NCBI GenBank assembly: GCA_965200795.1
Contig: CBDAVB010000005.1
Coordinates: forward strand, 310,001-374,000
Direction: 5' to 3'
Source of the DNA: Parashewanella sp965200795
GTDB lineage: Bacteria; Pseudomonadota; Gammaproteobacteria; Enterobacterales; Shewanellaceae
Length of the DNA: 64,000 bases
Position numbers and translations under genes: made by a program. The notes beneath the pieces were generated by a model. It saw only the letters and a program-made list of their open reading frames with translations. It searched no databases and was not told where the DNA came from. The stretch's first letter is position 1, and each line of letters opens with the position of its first letter. Below are positions 44,800 through 55,140 of the stretch, piece after piece.

Positions 44800-47013
44800 C
44801 TAAAACCGCTTAGCTTCAAACACGCCTTCAATCTGCTGCAGCTTAGCTGTCAGCTTGCTTAACGTGTCGACGTTATAAAGCTCCAGATGAACCTCAACCG
44901 TCGCAGTCTGTTTTTTCATATCCGACGCCGAGCTCATATTCAGCACGTTGGCTTTTTCTGAAGCGAGTACTGTCGTCACATCACGCAAAAGACCCGTTCT
45001 GTCGTTAGCGAGTACACGCACTTTCACTTTAAAGCCGCCGGAGTAGTTTTCGCCCCAGACAACATCAACCACACGTTCCGGATTCTGACGCGTTAATTCC
45101 CTCAGCTGCTCACACCCTTCCCGGTGAACCGAGATACCGCGGCCTTTGGTGATAAAACCGACGATTTCATCTCCGGCGACAGGCTGACAGCAGCGCGCTA
45201 AATGCGTCATCAAGTTACCGACACCGTTTACCTCTATCTGACCTTTACGCTGCCCCGCGCTTCTGGCCTGGCCTTTTTTAAGCAGGTCTTCGACCGCGGC
45301 CGACGCATCGTGCTTATCTTTATTAACCTGACGGCTTTGAACGTGGTTAACCACCTGGTTTAAGCGCACGTCACCGCCGCCGATACCGGCGAGCAAGTCC
45401 TCAAGGCTGAGCATATTAAAACGCTCAACGGCGCTTTCAGCGTCTTTAAGGGTCAACCCTAAGCGGGTAAGCTCAGCTTCAAGCATTTCTTTACCCGCGG
45501 CGGCATTTTTGTCTTTATCCTGCTGCTTAAACCAATGCTGAATCTTTGAGCGCGAACGAGATGAAGCGATATAACCTAAACTCGGGTTCAGCCAGTCACG
45601 TTTCGGATTCGGGTGCTTAGCGGTAATAATTTCGACACGTTCGCCGGTTTGTACCTGATAAGTAAACGGCACGATCCGGCCATCGACCTTAGCGCCGATG
45701 CAGCGGTGCCCCACCTGTGAATGAACGTAGTACGCGAAATCAAGCACGGTACAGCCGGCCGGTAAATCGACAACCTCACCTTTCGGCGTGAAGACATAAA
45801 CCCGGTCTTCAAAAACCTGACTGCGTACTTCATCCACTAAGCTGCCGCTTTCGGATACGTCTTCCTGCCATTGCAGAATTTTACGCAGCCAGTTGATTTT
45901 TTCCTCGTAGCCGCTTTGCCTGCCTGAGTGATTGCCTTCTTTGTATTTCCAGTGCGCCGCCACACCGAGCTCAGCGTCTTCATGCATGGCTTCGGTGCGG
46001 ATCTGTATTTCGACGGTTTTTCCTTCAGGCCCGACAACAATGGTGTGAATCGACTGATAACCGTTAGGTTTAGGGTTGGCGACATAATCATCGAATTCTT
46101 TCGGTATATGGTGAAATAAGGTGTGCACGACCCCTAAGGCGCTGTAGCAGTCTTGCAGACGATGGGTAACAATGCGCACGGCCCGAACGTCAAACAATTC
46201 ATCAAATTTAAGTTCTTTGCCCTGCATCTTTTTCCAGATGCTGTAAATATGCTTCGGGCGGCCGTAAACTTTAGCCCGGATGTTCTCTTTATCTAATTCA
46301 GCCTGCAAATCAGACACAAAAGTTTCGATATAAGACTCACGGTCCAAACGCTTACCGTCAAGTTGCCCGGCGATGTCAGTGTAGGTTTGCGGGTGAAGAT
46401 AGCGGAAAGACATATCCTCCAGCTCCCACTTCAGCTGGCCGATACCTAAACGATTAGCCAAAGGCGCGTAAATATCGCTGATTTCCCTCGCCAGCAGCAC
46501 GCGGGTTTCCTCATCCTCGTTTTTCACTTTACGAAGCAAACAAACACGCTCAGCCAGTTTGATCACCACGGCTCGTACGTCCTCAACCATGGCGAGCAGC
46601 ATCTTACGGATTTTATCGATCTGAGATTCTGAGGCTTTGCTGTTCGGCGATGTTTTTAAGGCGCTGATCGCACTCATGGTGCCGGCACTGTGAACCAGGG
46701 CAGCCAGGCCTTTGCCGAAGTTTTCTGAGACCTGCTCCTGATTGATTTTTTGTTCCTGCAACAGAACGTATAACACCGCGGCTTGCAGGGTTTCTAAATC
46801 CATATGTAAAGGCGCGAGAATTTCCACCATTTCTCTGGCGTAGATGAAAGTTTCACCTTCAAGCAAGACTGAACCGTCTTTTCCGGGCTCCAGCAGGTTT
46901 TCAAGGAAGCTGAGTAACGCCCCGGCATCTTCATTCGAACTCAGGTAACGGCTAATCCAATCTTTCAGATTGAAATTCTGATTTTCCAGGTGCGTTTCTC
47001 GAACCGTTACCAT
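44800..47013 (-). CDS. relA: GTP pyrophosphokinase RelA, (p)ppGpp synthetase I
   Basis: Ribosome-associated enzyme that makes (p)ppGpp from ATP and GTP or GDP during amino-acid starvation. At 737 residues it has the usual RelA length. Order of domains: degenerate hydrolase-like domain (to about 200), synthetase domain with RPKHIYSIWKKMQGK and the EFDDYVANPKPNGYQSIHT region (EFDD being the acidic motif typical of RelA rather than SpoT), TGS domain (DRVYVFTPKGEVVDLPAGCT), and a C-terminal ACT domain (VLANDRTGLLRDVTTVL). The start MVTVRETHL matches the family, and AGAGGAAG precedes it. It lies 50 bases after rlmD on the same strand, the order known from other gammaproteobacteria. Because rlmD is broken, relA may now depend on its own promoter. 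Confidence 0.96.
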   Translation of the reverse strand: MVTVRETHLENQNFNLKDWISRYLSSNEDAGALLSFLENLLEPGKDGSVLLEGETFIYAREMVEILAPLHMDLETLQAAVLYVLLQEQKINQEQVSENFGKGLAALVHSAGTMSAISALKTSPNSKASESQIDKIRKMLLAMVEDVRAVVIKLAERVCLLRKVKNEDEETRVLLAREISDIYAPLANRLGIGQLKWELEDMSFRYLHPQTYTDIAGQLDGKRLDRESYIETFVSDLQAELDKENIRAKVYGRPKHIYSIWKKMQGKELKFDELFDVRAVRIVTHRLQDCYSALGVVHTLFHHIPKEFDDYVANPKPNGYQSIHTIVVGPEGKTVEIQIRTEAMHEDAELGVAAHWKYKEGNHSGRQSGYEEKINWLRKILQWQEDVSESGSLVDEVRSQVFEDRVYVFTPKGEVVDLPAGCTVLDFAYYVHSQVGHRCIGAKVDGRIVPFTYQVQTGERVEIITAKHPNPKRDWLNPSLGYIASSRSRSKIQHWFKQQDKDKNAAAGKEMLEAELTRLGLTLKDAESAVERFNMLSLEDLLAGIGGGDVRLNQVVNHVQSRQVNKDKHDASAAVEDLLKKGQARSAGQRKGQIEVNGVGNLMTHLARCCQPVAGDEIVGFITKGRGISVHREGCEQLRELTRQNPERVVDVVWGENYSGGFKVKVRVLANDRTGLLRDVTTVLASEKANVLNMSSASDMKKQTATVEVHLELYNVDTLSKLTAKLQQIEGVFEAKRF

Positions 47014-48206
47014 ATATAAACTTCCTCTGGTATTACCACAAGCTTTTGAGTATAACTTATTTTTTATTTAGTAAATAACGCCATTGCCTCAATATGATGA
47101 GTCTGAGGAAACATATCAATCATTGACAGTTTCTGCAATTGATATCCGCCATCAATTAACAACTTTGAATCTCTGGAGAAACTCGCCGGATCACATGACA
47201 CATAAACCACTCTCTCCGGATTGAGTTTTTTGATGTTTCGTAACACCTCAAACGCTCCCGCTCTGGCAGGATCTAATAACAATTTGTTGAATTTCCCGAA
47301 CCAGGTTTCTTTGGTGATATCGGCGCTCAGATCACACTCATAAAACTGCGCGTTCGCGATGGCGTTACTTCGCGCGTTGAGTTTGGCCTGCTCAACGGCA
47401 GCGGCCACACCTTCAACACCTGTCAGTTGCTTACAATATTTTGCGACAGGTAAACTAAAATTTCCCATGCCGCAAAATAAGTCCAGAATCGTCTCATCGC
47501 GCCGCGGTTCCAGCCATTGAATTGCCCGCGCGATCATCTGATTGTTTATCTCACCGTTGACTTGAACGAAGTTTCCCGGCGTAAAGGCTAAATTAATTCG
47601 CGGCTCAACCCGGTAGTCAGGTCGCGACGCTTCACCGTGAATTTGCTCAAGGCCTGATTCATGCCGCAATTGCAGCGCGAGTTTATATTCCCCGGCGAAA
47701 CTTTTAAGGATTTTTTTATCAGCGTTGTTTAACGCTTTTGGTGTTCTGAGCACCACGAACGGGGAATTTTCACCGGCAATCAGCTCAACGTGTCCCAGGG
47801 AATTGGCGCCGCGCAGTTTGTTCAGGACTTCAGATAACGGCGCTAATAATTCTGATAATACCGGCGCTAATACCAGACAACTTTTAACGGCTTCAACCTT
47901 GTGACTGCTTTGCCGCCTGAAACCTAAGGTTAACTTTTTAGCGTTAGTGTCAAAATACGTCGCTAATTTTGCCCGGCGGCGATAATGCTTATCAGCGCCT
48001 TCAAGCACAGAAACCTCGTCCGGCTCAACTTGTGTCAGTTTGGTAAAGATGTCTTTTAAGGATTGCGCTTTATATTTTCTCTGACTGACAACATCCAGGT
48101 GTTGTAAATCACAACCACCGCATTGATGAAAATGCGGACATTCCGGCTCGACCCGGTGCTCACTGGCGCGGATGACTTTGAGCAGTTTTCCTTTAGCGTA
48201 TTTTTT

Positions 48207-49551
48207 GGCTCTTCGTCGTTTAGTGTGGATTTAATGGATTTATTTCTGAGATAATAAACCCAGTTTTGCAGTCAAGAGTTGGAAGTAAATACGTGGATGG
48301 AAATCAAGTTTTGATGCTCGGCCTTGGTATAGAAGCGCCTTGGAAGTTGGTTAACCAACACCTGGATATATCAGCCTCACCTAATGAACTTGTTCTCGAA
48401 ATTGAAGCTGAACGAGGAAGCTTGTATCCCTGCCCGACTTGCTCAAAAGCTTGTCCGGCACATGACTTTAAATCGCTGACCTGGCGTCATCTCAATTTCT
48501 TTCAGCATCACTGTTATATCAAAGCAAACGTCCCGAGAACTCGATGTGCTGAGCATGGCGTTAAGCGTGTCAATGTCCCTTGGGCGAGAGCGGGTAGTAA
48601 ATTCACGTTATTGTTCGAACAATCTGTATTGGTACCGGCTCGTGAAATGCCGGTTAAGGCATGTGCTGAATATGTTGGAATTCGTGACAAACGTATTTGG
48701 CGCATCATCAAACACTACGTCAGCAAGGCATTAGCATTGATGGACTTGTCAGCACTTAAAGCTATTGGATTCGATGAAACGGCGGCTAAACGTGGCCACA
48801 ACTATGTTACTGTTTTCATTGATATGGACAAGAAAGACAAGCCTGTTGTGTTCGCTACGCCCGGAAAAGGTAAGGAAACCGTTAAGCGATTTAAGTCCTT
48901 TCTGACAGAGCATCAAGGCAAAGCAGATAATGTACTTGAAGTCGTGTGTGATATGTCAAGAGCCTTTCTGTCAGCAACAGAGGAAGAGTTCCCGGATGCT
49001 AACGTAACGGTTGATTGGTTCCATGTTGTGCAACTGTTTACTAAAGCGGTTGATGAAGTACGTAAAACGGAGAGAAAAATCCAACCGCATCCAAAGAGCC
49101 TGCGCTGGGCAGTACTAAAAAATGCAGATGGCTCATTTACTGAGAAACAAAAAGAAGCACTTGCAGAGCTAGAATCCAGCGACCTGAATACAGCAACAGC
49201 TTGGCGGATTAAGGAACAACTTAGGTGGATACGTCAAGCTGAAACCGCTCATGCTGCACGCTGGAGGCTGACGTATTTCATTAATTTTGCAAAAGAGCAG
49301 TTGGGTGATATTGAGATGTTAGAACCCGTTCGAAAAGCACTTGCAACTGTGGAAAGGCATGCAGAGAGAATTTTACAGCGCTGGTCATCCACTTATACGA
49401 ATGCTCGTATGGAAGGTTTAAATAGTCTATTTCAAGCGGCTAGAGCACGAGCCAGAGGGTATCGTAATACAGGAACATTTATTACCATGATTTTTATGAT
49501 TGCTAGCCCTGTATCAGATCTACTCAAATCCATATGAAACGACGAAGAGCC
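48207..49551 (+). mobile_element. ISL3-family element, copy 2, in rlmD
   Basis: Element of 1345 bp bounded by GGCTCTTCGTCGTTT and its inverse, with a perfect 8 bp duplication TATTTTTT (48199-48206 and 49552-49559). Nearly identical to copy 1 but opposite in orientation. The intact duplication shows a recent simple insertion. Confidence 0.95.
48293..49537 (+). CDS. ISL3-family transposase, copy 2
   Basis: Transposase of 414 residues, differing from copy 1 at very few positions. The start is GTG at 48293 in place of ATG, with the same GGAAG ribosome site, and the conserved catalytic motif reads VDWFHVVQLF as expected for the family. It is transcribed against rlmD. Of the two copies this one looks the more likely to be active. 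Confidence 0.92.
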   Translation: MDGNQVLMLGLGIEAPWKLVNQHLDISASPNELVLEIEAERGSLYPCPTCSKACPAHDFKSLTWRHLNFFQHHCYIKANVPRTRCAEHGVKRVNVPWARAGSKFTLLFEQSVLVPAREMPVKACAEYVGIRDKRIWRIIKHYVSKALALMDLSALKAIGFDETAAKRGHNYVTVFIDMDKKDKPVVFATPGKGKETVKRFKSFLTEHQGKADNVLEVVCDMSRAFLSATEEEFPDANVTVDWFHVVQLFTKAVDEVRKTERKIQPHPKSLRWAVLKNADGSFTEKQKEALAELESSDLNTATAWRIKEQLRWIRQAETAHAARWRLTYFINFAKEQLGDIEMLEPVRKALATVERHAERILQRWSSTYTNARMEGLNSLFQAARARARGYRNTGTFITMIFMIASPVSDLLKSI

Positions 49552-49822
49552 TATTTTTTCTTCTGCTCAGCCAGTTGTAACTCAACCGTCTCACCGGCCA
49601 GGGCGCCCGGCACAAAAACCACTTTACCGTCGTTATGAGCGACCCCTGCCCCGAAATGATCCAGATGACTGATGTTCATGGTCATTTTCGGCGGCGTTTT
49701 CTTTGAACCGGAAGGTTTACTCTTAAAAAACTGCGCCATATTTGCCTCAGAATTGATAAAGTATTAGCATTCTGGCTACTTAAGCCGGAAATAAAAATAA
49801 CTGATAATAAAAAGAGTGTTCT

Positions 49823-52651
49823 TTGCAAGATTTTAATAACGGATTTCAAGCGGCGATCAAGAAATCAGATACCGACGCGTCCAAAAGTAATTTGCGGGTA
49901 TGGGTACTGCTTCTCGCTCTTATTCCGACACTGGTGATGGGTATTGTACTCGCCGTGATCTTCACCGTAAACAAAACCCATGACGAAGACGCCCGAATTA
50001 AAGACCGGATTCGTCGTATTATCGATCCGATAGCTTTATCTCTGGCCGTTCCCATCATCAACGATAACCGTGACGAAGCCCGGCGGCTTCTGACTAACCT
50101 GCAACTTAATGAGCGCGGCTTCGTTCGCTCGATTTCCGTTTTCGATAATCATAACCAGCTGTTTGTCACCTCTCACTATCAGGGTGAGCTCGATAGTATG
50201 AGATACGAAAGCGCATTGGTTACCCTGACAAAGTCAGAGCCGCAGTACATCGGCGATGACATTCTGATCCGCACGCCGATATTTAAGCTGTCTGATGATG
50301 AGCGTTCAAAACTGGATCAGCCCGGTACCGCGTTTCAGCCCGGACCGATGCTCGGCTACATCTCAATAATTTTTGATAATGAGAAAGCCAGCGAGAATAA
50401 CCATACCTCGGTTATTCTCGCTTTCATCATTGTGCTTTGCGGCGTGCAAATCAACCTGCTGTTCACTATTCGTTTAGTGAGATATTTCACGGGGCCGATT
50501 TCCGAAGTCACCAACTTAATAACCCATGTGCGTTTCGGTAACAAGGTGGCTCTGATAGATAAAACCTATATTTCTGAACTCGATACCATGAAAGAAGGGG
50601 TGAACTATCTCGCCCACGCGGTTCAGCAATACAGAACAGAAACCGATGAGAGTGTGCGCCAGGCCACGGGTGACCTGCTTAAAACCCTTGAGCAAATTGA
50701 AATTCAGAACGTTGAACTTGATTTAGCGAAAAAGCGCGCTCAGGAAGCCAGCCGCACAAAATCTGAATTCTTAGCCAATATGTCGCACGAATTACGGACT
50801 CCGCTTAACGGCGTCATCGGATTTGCGAAACAACTCGCTAAGACGCCGTTGCACTCCAGTCAGTTAGAATACATTCAAACCATTGAGCGCAGTGCCAATA
50901 ACCTGCTTAATATCATTAATGACATTCTGGACTTTTCTAAGCTCGAGGCCGGCAAGATGATAATGGAGAATATTCCGTTCTGTCTGCGCGACTGTTTAGA
51001 TGAAACCTTAGCTATCGTCGCCGCGTCGGCGCATGAGAAAGGCTTAGAAATACTCGTTGATGTCGACGCCGATGTACCGGACAGTGTCAACGGCGACGCC
51101 ATGCACCTTAACCAGATTATCACTAATTTAGTCGGCAACGCGATTAAGTTTACCGACGCGGGCAGTGTGCGTATTAAAGTATCACTGGAATCCAATCAGT
51201 TAGATAAAGTGATTTTACGCTTTGAAGTGGCGGATACCGGTATCGGGATCAGCCGGGAACATCAGAAGAACTTGTTCCAGGCCTTCACTCAGGCCGAGTC
51301 TTCAATCTCACGCCGCTTCGGCGGCACGGGACTGGGACTTATCATTACTCAAAGATTAGTGAAGTCGCTGCGGGGTAACATTTCATTTTCGTCAAAAGAG
51401 GGGTTCGGATCCAAATTCTGGTTCACTCTGCCTCTGGAGCTTTGCCAGTTTAAACTAGGCGACTCCATACCCGTCAAATCATTAAACAATAAATCGGTGT
51501 TGATTTATGAACCCAGAACATTGTCGGCGGACATGCTCGCTAAGACCATGCGTCTGTGGAATATCCACTATCGTATGGGGTCGTCGATTGATGATCTTAA
51601 GGCAAAACTGGCTTCGTCACTTAAATTCGATTACCTGATCCTGAGCTGCCGCGGACTATGCCATGAGACCAAGCTGACTGAGATTTTGCAAAAATTACGT
51701 CCGAAAGCGGCACGGATTTTACTGATCCACGACTGCGTGCAGAACGAGCAGGATATAGAGCATTTAAGATCTCAGGTTGACGGCATTATTACGACACCTT
51801 TTACGGACTTAGCGCTTGCCCGGCAATTACTGTATTCACAGCACGCTGAACGGCCGGCCGAATTAACGGCTCCGTTACAGCCGGCAATGAGCGAACGTAA
51901 AAATCTGTCCGTGCTTGCCGTGGATGATAACCCGGCCAATCTGATGCTGATCAGAACCTTACTTGAGGAGCTGGTGACTGACGTGGTTACTGCCGCGAGC
52001 GGCGCTGAAGCGGTTGACAAAGCCCAGCATCAACGCTTCGACCTTATTTTGATGGACATTCAGATGCCTGATATTGACGGCATCGCGGCCACCCGGTTAA
52101 TTCGTGAAAAATCTCAGAACCGAAACACGCCGGTGATCGCCGTTACCGCTCATGCCGTGGATGAAGAGAGGCAGAAAATTCTCAGCAGCGGTATTGAGGG
52201 TCATCTGCCGAAACCCATCGATGACAAAGCCTTACGTGACGTTATTGAAAAGTGGGTTGTCGGTCCTAAATTTACCCATTTCGATGTTCATACCCTGAAT
52301 TGGGAGCTTTGCTTAACTCAGGCCAGCCAAAAACAGGAGTTAGCGCTTGAGATGTTAAAAATGCTTAATAATTCAATGCCTGAGACCATTTCAGACATTG
52401 ACGAAGCTTTAGAGGCGCATGATGATAACGCTATGCTGGCGACCATTCATAAACTTCACGGTGCTTGTTGTTACTGCGGCGTGCCCACGACTCAAAAACT
52501 TTGTCAGCAAATTGAATCCGCCCTAAAACAAGGGCAGACCACAGAAATGTCAGAACCTGAAATTCTAGAGTTACTTGATGAGTTAACTAAGGTAAAATCC
52601 GCAATTAACCAAGTGATTTCTCAGCTGTCCCCGGAAATAGCTCATGACTAA
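49823..52651 (+). CDS. barA: Hybrid sensor histidine kinase BarA (GacS type)
   Basis: Inner-membrane sensor that drives the UvrY/GacA response and carbon-storage small RNAs in relatives. Protein of 942 residues beginning with TTG; no ATG gives the first membrane helix. Order: membrane helix at about 24-48 (LLALIPTLVMGIVLAVIF), periplasmic part, second helix (VILAFIIVLCGVQINLLFTI), HAMP-like region, histidine kinase dimerisation domain with NMSHELRTPLNG, ATPase domain (NAIKFTDAG, ADTGIGIS, GGTGLGL), a degenerate receiver, a true receiver with VDDNPAN and DLILMDIQMPDIDG, and a C-terminal HPt domain with IHKLHGACCYCG. It diverges from rlmD and overlaps yjaG by 8 bases. Confidence 0.93.
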   Translation: MQDFNNGFQAAIKKSDTDASKSNLRVWVLLLALIPTLVMGIVLAVIFTVNKTHDEDARIKDRIRRIIDPIALSLAVPIINDNRDEARRLLTNLQLNERGFVRSISVFDNHNQLFVTSHYQGELDSMRYESALVTLTKSEPQYIGDDILIRTPIFKLSDDERSKLDQPGTAFQPGPMLGYISIIFDNEKASENNHTSVILAFIIVLCGVQINLLFTIRLVRYFTGPISEVTNLITHVRFGNKVALIDKTYISELDTMKEGVNYLAHAVQQYRTETDESVRQATGDLLKTLEQIEIQNVELDLAKKRAQEASRTKSEFLANMSHELRTPLNGVIGFAKQLAKTPLHSSQLEYIQTIERSANNLLNIINDILDFSKLEAGKMIMENIPFCLRDCLDETLAIVAASAHEKGLEILVDVDADVPDSVNGDAMHLNQIITNLVGNAIKFTDAGSVRIKVSLESNQLDKVILRFEVADTGIGISREHQKNLFQAFTQAESSISRRFGGTGLGLIITQRLVKSLRGNISFSSKEGFGSKFWFTLPLELCQFKLGDSIPVKSLNNKSVLIYEPRTLSADMLAKTMRLWNIHYRMGSSIDDLKAKLASSLKFDYLILSCRGLCHETKLTEILQKLRPKAARILLIHDCVQNEQDIEHLRSQVDGIITTPFTDLALARQLLYSQHAERPAELTAPLQPAMSERKNLSVLAVDDNPANLMLIRTLLEELVTDVVTAASGAEAVDKAQHQRFDLILMDIQMPDIDGIAATRLIREKSQNRNTPVIAVTAHAVDEERQKILSSGIEGHLPKPIDDKALRDVIEKWVVGPKFTHFDVHTLNWELCLTQASQKQELALEMLKMLNNSMPETISDIDEALEAHDDNAMLATIHKLHGACCYCGVPTTQKLCQQIESALKQGQTTEMSEPEILELLDELTKVKSAINQVISQLSPEIAHD

Positions 52652-53237
52652 AAAAACCGGCTTTTTTAAGCGTCTTAAGGCGCTCAGCCTGCCTCAGAAG
52701 CAACTTTTTGCCATCGCGCTTTGCCAGAGAATGTATCCGAACTATCAGCTTTTTTCTGAGGTTTGTGAATTCGGCAACCCTCAGGTGCTGGATACGGTTT
52801 TAAACCTGCTGTGGCAAAAGCAATACGACAACAGGCTAAAGCTTAATATTGATATTTACTTAGAACGCCTTGATCAGGCCGCCCCTGAACCCCGGGATTT
52901 TGACTCTTACGGCGTATACCCGGCTTTAGACGCGGTTTCCGCCTTGATTGCTTTACTCAGCGCGATTCAAAGCAAAGCTGAAGACGACATCACCAACATC
53001 AGCAAGCTTTCTTCAAGCACGGTGGCTAACTACATTGAGGCAACCTGTGACCGGGAGTTAACTGAAGACGCGCTGGATGATTACGTTTTCGCTCACCCGG
53101 CAATGGCGGAAGAACGTGAGCTTCAGGCTATGTTATTGGACGTTATCGAAGAAAATAAAATTACGGCGGACTTTGTCAGGGAGCTCAGAAGAGAAATCAT
53201 CGACAGCGGCGTGTCTAATATCGGTGTGAGCCTTTAA
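52644..53237 (+). CDS. yjaG: YjaG family protein (DUF416)
   Basis: Protein of 197 residues with the family marks CQRMYPNYQLF, FDSYGVYPALDAVSAL and a terminal GVSNIG. The molecular role of DUF416 proteins is not established. The ATG lies inside the last codons of barA (ATGACTAA shared), so the two are translationally coupled. A hairpin terminator follows at 53271. Confidence 0.88.
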   Translation: MTKKTGFFKRLKALSLPQKQLFAIALCQRMYPNYQLFSEVCEFGNPQVLDTVLNLLWQKQYDNRLKLNIDIYLERLDQAAPEPRDFDSYGVYPALDAVSALIALLSAIQSKAEDDITNISKLSSSTVANYIEATCDRELTEDALDDYVFAHPAMAEERELQAMLLDVIEENKITADFVRELRREIIDSGVSNIGVSL

Positions 53238-53270
53238 AACCTTTCCGGAAATTCCCCGCTTGTAATGAAT

Positions 53271-53304
53271 CCTCTTATGACTAACAGTAAGAGGGTTAAT
53301 TATT
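53271..53304 (+). terminator. Rho-independent terminator after barA-yjaG
   Basis: Seven-pair stem CCTCTTA (53271-53277) with TAAGAGG (53288-53294), a 10-base loop, then a T-rich tail (TTAATTATTTTT). It separates the barA-yjaG operon from the USP-like genes. Confidence 0.75.
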
Positions 53305-53397
53305 TTTCACCGCGTTTTAATACTCATTCAATGTTTTTTCAGGCAAAAAAAACTAAAATATCAATTATAAATCGGTAACTTAAAGGCATTCGGTTAA

Positions 53398-55050
53398 ATG
53401 GCGGCGGCTTTTCCTAAAGCAAGTGAGCATCATACTGTAAACAGCATGCAATCATCAGGTGACTTGAAAAGTGATGATTTCATGAGACTTAATCAAAACA
53501 AAGATTTTAAAAAAATTTATGAAGTAGCGAGACAATCACCCTCTATTAAACACAGTATCAGTGAAGATCTAATACGGTTATTTTTCGATGATGACTATTA
53601 CCGGGCTAATTATATGGTAAAAAAAATAAACACCTATTTCCGGGGTAAGATGGTTTTTGAGTTAACACCTAAAACCGGGGATAATCCTCTTACCTATGTC
53701 ATTACTTTATTTTTCAAAAAAGAGAACGGCGAGGATGGGATTCAATTTCGTCACCGCAAAACCATGCCTGAGTTTTCAGAACCGTCAGGATTAACTAACG
53801 GAAGACAAATCTGCTACTTTAACTCAGCGATACAATTTATCTGCTTTTATCTCTCGCGAGGCGCGTTAATTGATGAGGCGGAAAATCATCTTTCTGAGTC
53901 TCAATGTCAGTTGCTCGCGGCTGAAGCGGCTTATAGGAGCTATGAAGAATCCTGTCCCGTTAAAACAATAAATAAAGGTGATTTTAAATATGAAGCGCGG
54001 GACAGCATAACTGTTATCAGCTCTGAGCTGAGCAAAGCAAAGTTGAAACGCTTAAATTACAAGGGCTTCACGTGCGAATTTTGGCACGACAATAATAAAT
54101 ATAACCTGAGCATATCAAAAGATGAATTTAGACCTTATGTTCAGTTTATTTCAGACCTCAAGACTCTCACTCATACATTAACGCGCGCGACGGGTGATGA
54201 GACTAAAACCCGGGCGGATTTACGTCAGTTTTTAAACTCATGTTACTCTTTAATTGAAAAACAGAAAAGCGGTTCCGATTTTTTGTCGGCGGATACTTCC
54301 GGAAGCGCCGGCTGTACTTACTCGCTTATGCCTTTTAAATCTTCAATGGATGTTATTAAGGAAATATTTGAACTGCTGTCATCATCCTGTTCTTCTCAAT
54401 TTGACGCTCAGCACACAGTAGCGATTTCACCGGACGGAAAAAAACCACAGTCTTGTATGGGGTTCGTCTTTCCGACGCTCAGAGAGGGTAAAATTGCCGG
54501 CGATGCCGGTAAATTAGAAAGTTACACTTTTCAAAATATGATAAAACAGCAATTCAGAGACAGCCCCTTCTCTGATAAATCGGATGCGGAAGTTTCAAGG
54601 ATTGTATGCGAAAACACCCCGGTTCAAATGATCTTTGATATAGACCCGCTTACGCATCGTGGTGATGCGATACCTGATAATTTAGATATCTCCGCTACAG
54701 GTTTATCCCGTCCGTGCAGTGTCACGGCGGCCGCACTGTACAACCTGGCAAAAGATCAATTTAAAATACAAATCCCTATCTGCCATGACTCAAAAAATCT
54801 GAATAATATTACAATGATCACTTATAAAGTTAATCAAATAATATGCAACAGCGGCGCTCACTTTTCTCTTTTACGGATTACGGATGAAGGATTGGTTTAC
54901 CATATTAATGATAAAACAGTAAACAAAATTACAGTTAAGCCTGATGAAAAAAACGGAGCCGTAAAAACAAAACAACTTAAATATTTTACTAAATATTGTC
55001 ATAGCAGGAGACTTGTTCCGTATCAGTTAAGTTTACAGCTGCTACAGTAA
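53398..55050 (+). CDS. USP-like (peptidase C19) ubiquitin protease homologue 1
   Basis: Protein of 550 residues, mostly unfamiliar, but with both catalytic boxes of eukaryotic ubiquitin-specific proteases. The Cys box is SGLTNGRQICYFNSAIQFI, with the oxyanion Asn at N134 and nucleophile C139 followed by Y-F-N-S, as in the GL.N.GN.CYMNS.LQ consensus. The His box is CNSGAHFSLL with H488, and HIND (N504, D505) stands where USPs have the third catalytic Asp or Asn. The first 115 residues form an unfamiliar domain shared with the next gene. The zinc ribbon of many USPs is not obvious. There is no signal peptide. Removing ubiquitin from host proteins is the natural hypothesis, as bacteria of this kind have no ubiquitin system. 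The start is the ATG after AAAGG; an ATG at codon 17 is possible. Confidence 0.78.
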   Translation: MAAAFPKASEHHTVNSMQSSGDLKSDDFMRLNQNKDFKKIYEVARQSPSIKHSISEDLIRLFFDDDYYRANYMVKKINTYFRGKMVFELTPKTGDNPLTYVITLFFKKENGEDGIQFRHRKTMPEFSEPSGLTNGRQICYFNSAIQFICFYLSRGALIDEAENHLSESQCQLLAAEAAYRSYEESCPVKTINKGDFKYEARDSITVISSELSKAKLKRLNYKGFTCEFWHDNNKYNLSISKDEFRPYVQFISDLKTLTHTLTRATGDETKTRADLRQFLNSCYSLIEKQKSGSDFLSADTSGSAGCTYSLMPFKSSMDVIKEIFELLSSSCSSQFDAQHTVAISPDGKKPQSCMGFVFPTLREGKIAGDAGKLESYTFQNMIKQQFRDSPFSDKSDAEVSRIVCENTPVQMIFDIDPLTHRGDAIPDNLDISATGLSRPCSVTAAALYNLAKDQFKIQIPICHDSKNLNNITMITYKVNQIICNSGAHFSLLRITDEGLVYHINDKTVNKITVKPDEKNGAVKTKQLKYFTKYCHSRRLVPYQLSLQLLQ

Positions 55051-55140
55051 GCGCTTAATAAAAAAGTAATTAAAGAAAATATCAGCGGCAAAAAACACTT
55101 TATGTTCGAGTTTTAACTACGCTAACGATTAAGACGGCAG

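Larger units (their letters stand above)
47064..49739 (-). pseudogene. rlmD: 23S rRNA m5U1939 methyltransferase RlmD, split by ISL3
   Basis: The N-terminal 60 residues (from ATG 49739, preceded by GAGG) read MAQFFKSKPSG and LDHFGAGVAHNDGKVVFVPG. The rest continues at 48206 in the same frame once the ISL3 element and one 8 bp duplication are removed: KYAKGKLLKV, then the Fe-S cluster site CPHFHQCGGCDLQH. It ends with the SAM-binding region ETILDLFCGMGNFSLP and the catalytic-Cys segment VVYVSCDPASFSRD. RlmD methylates U1939 of 23S rRNA. With the insertion at about residue 61 no full protein can be made, although an ATG or GTG inside could give the catalytic part without the TRAM domain and cluster site (inference). 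Confidence 0.93.
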
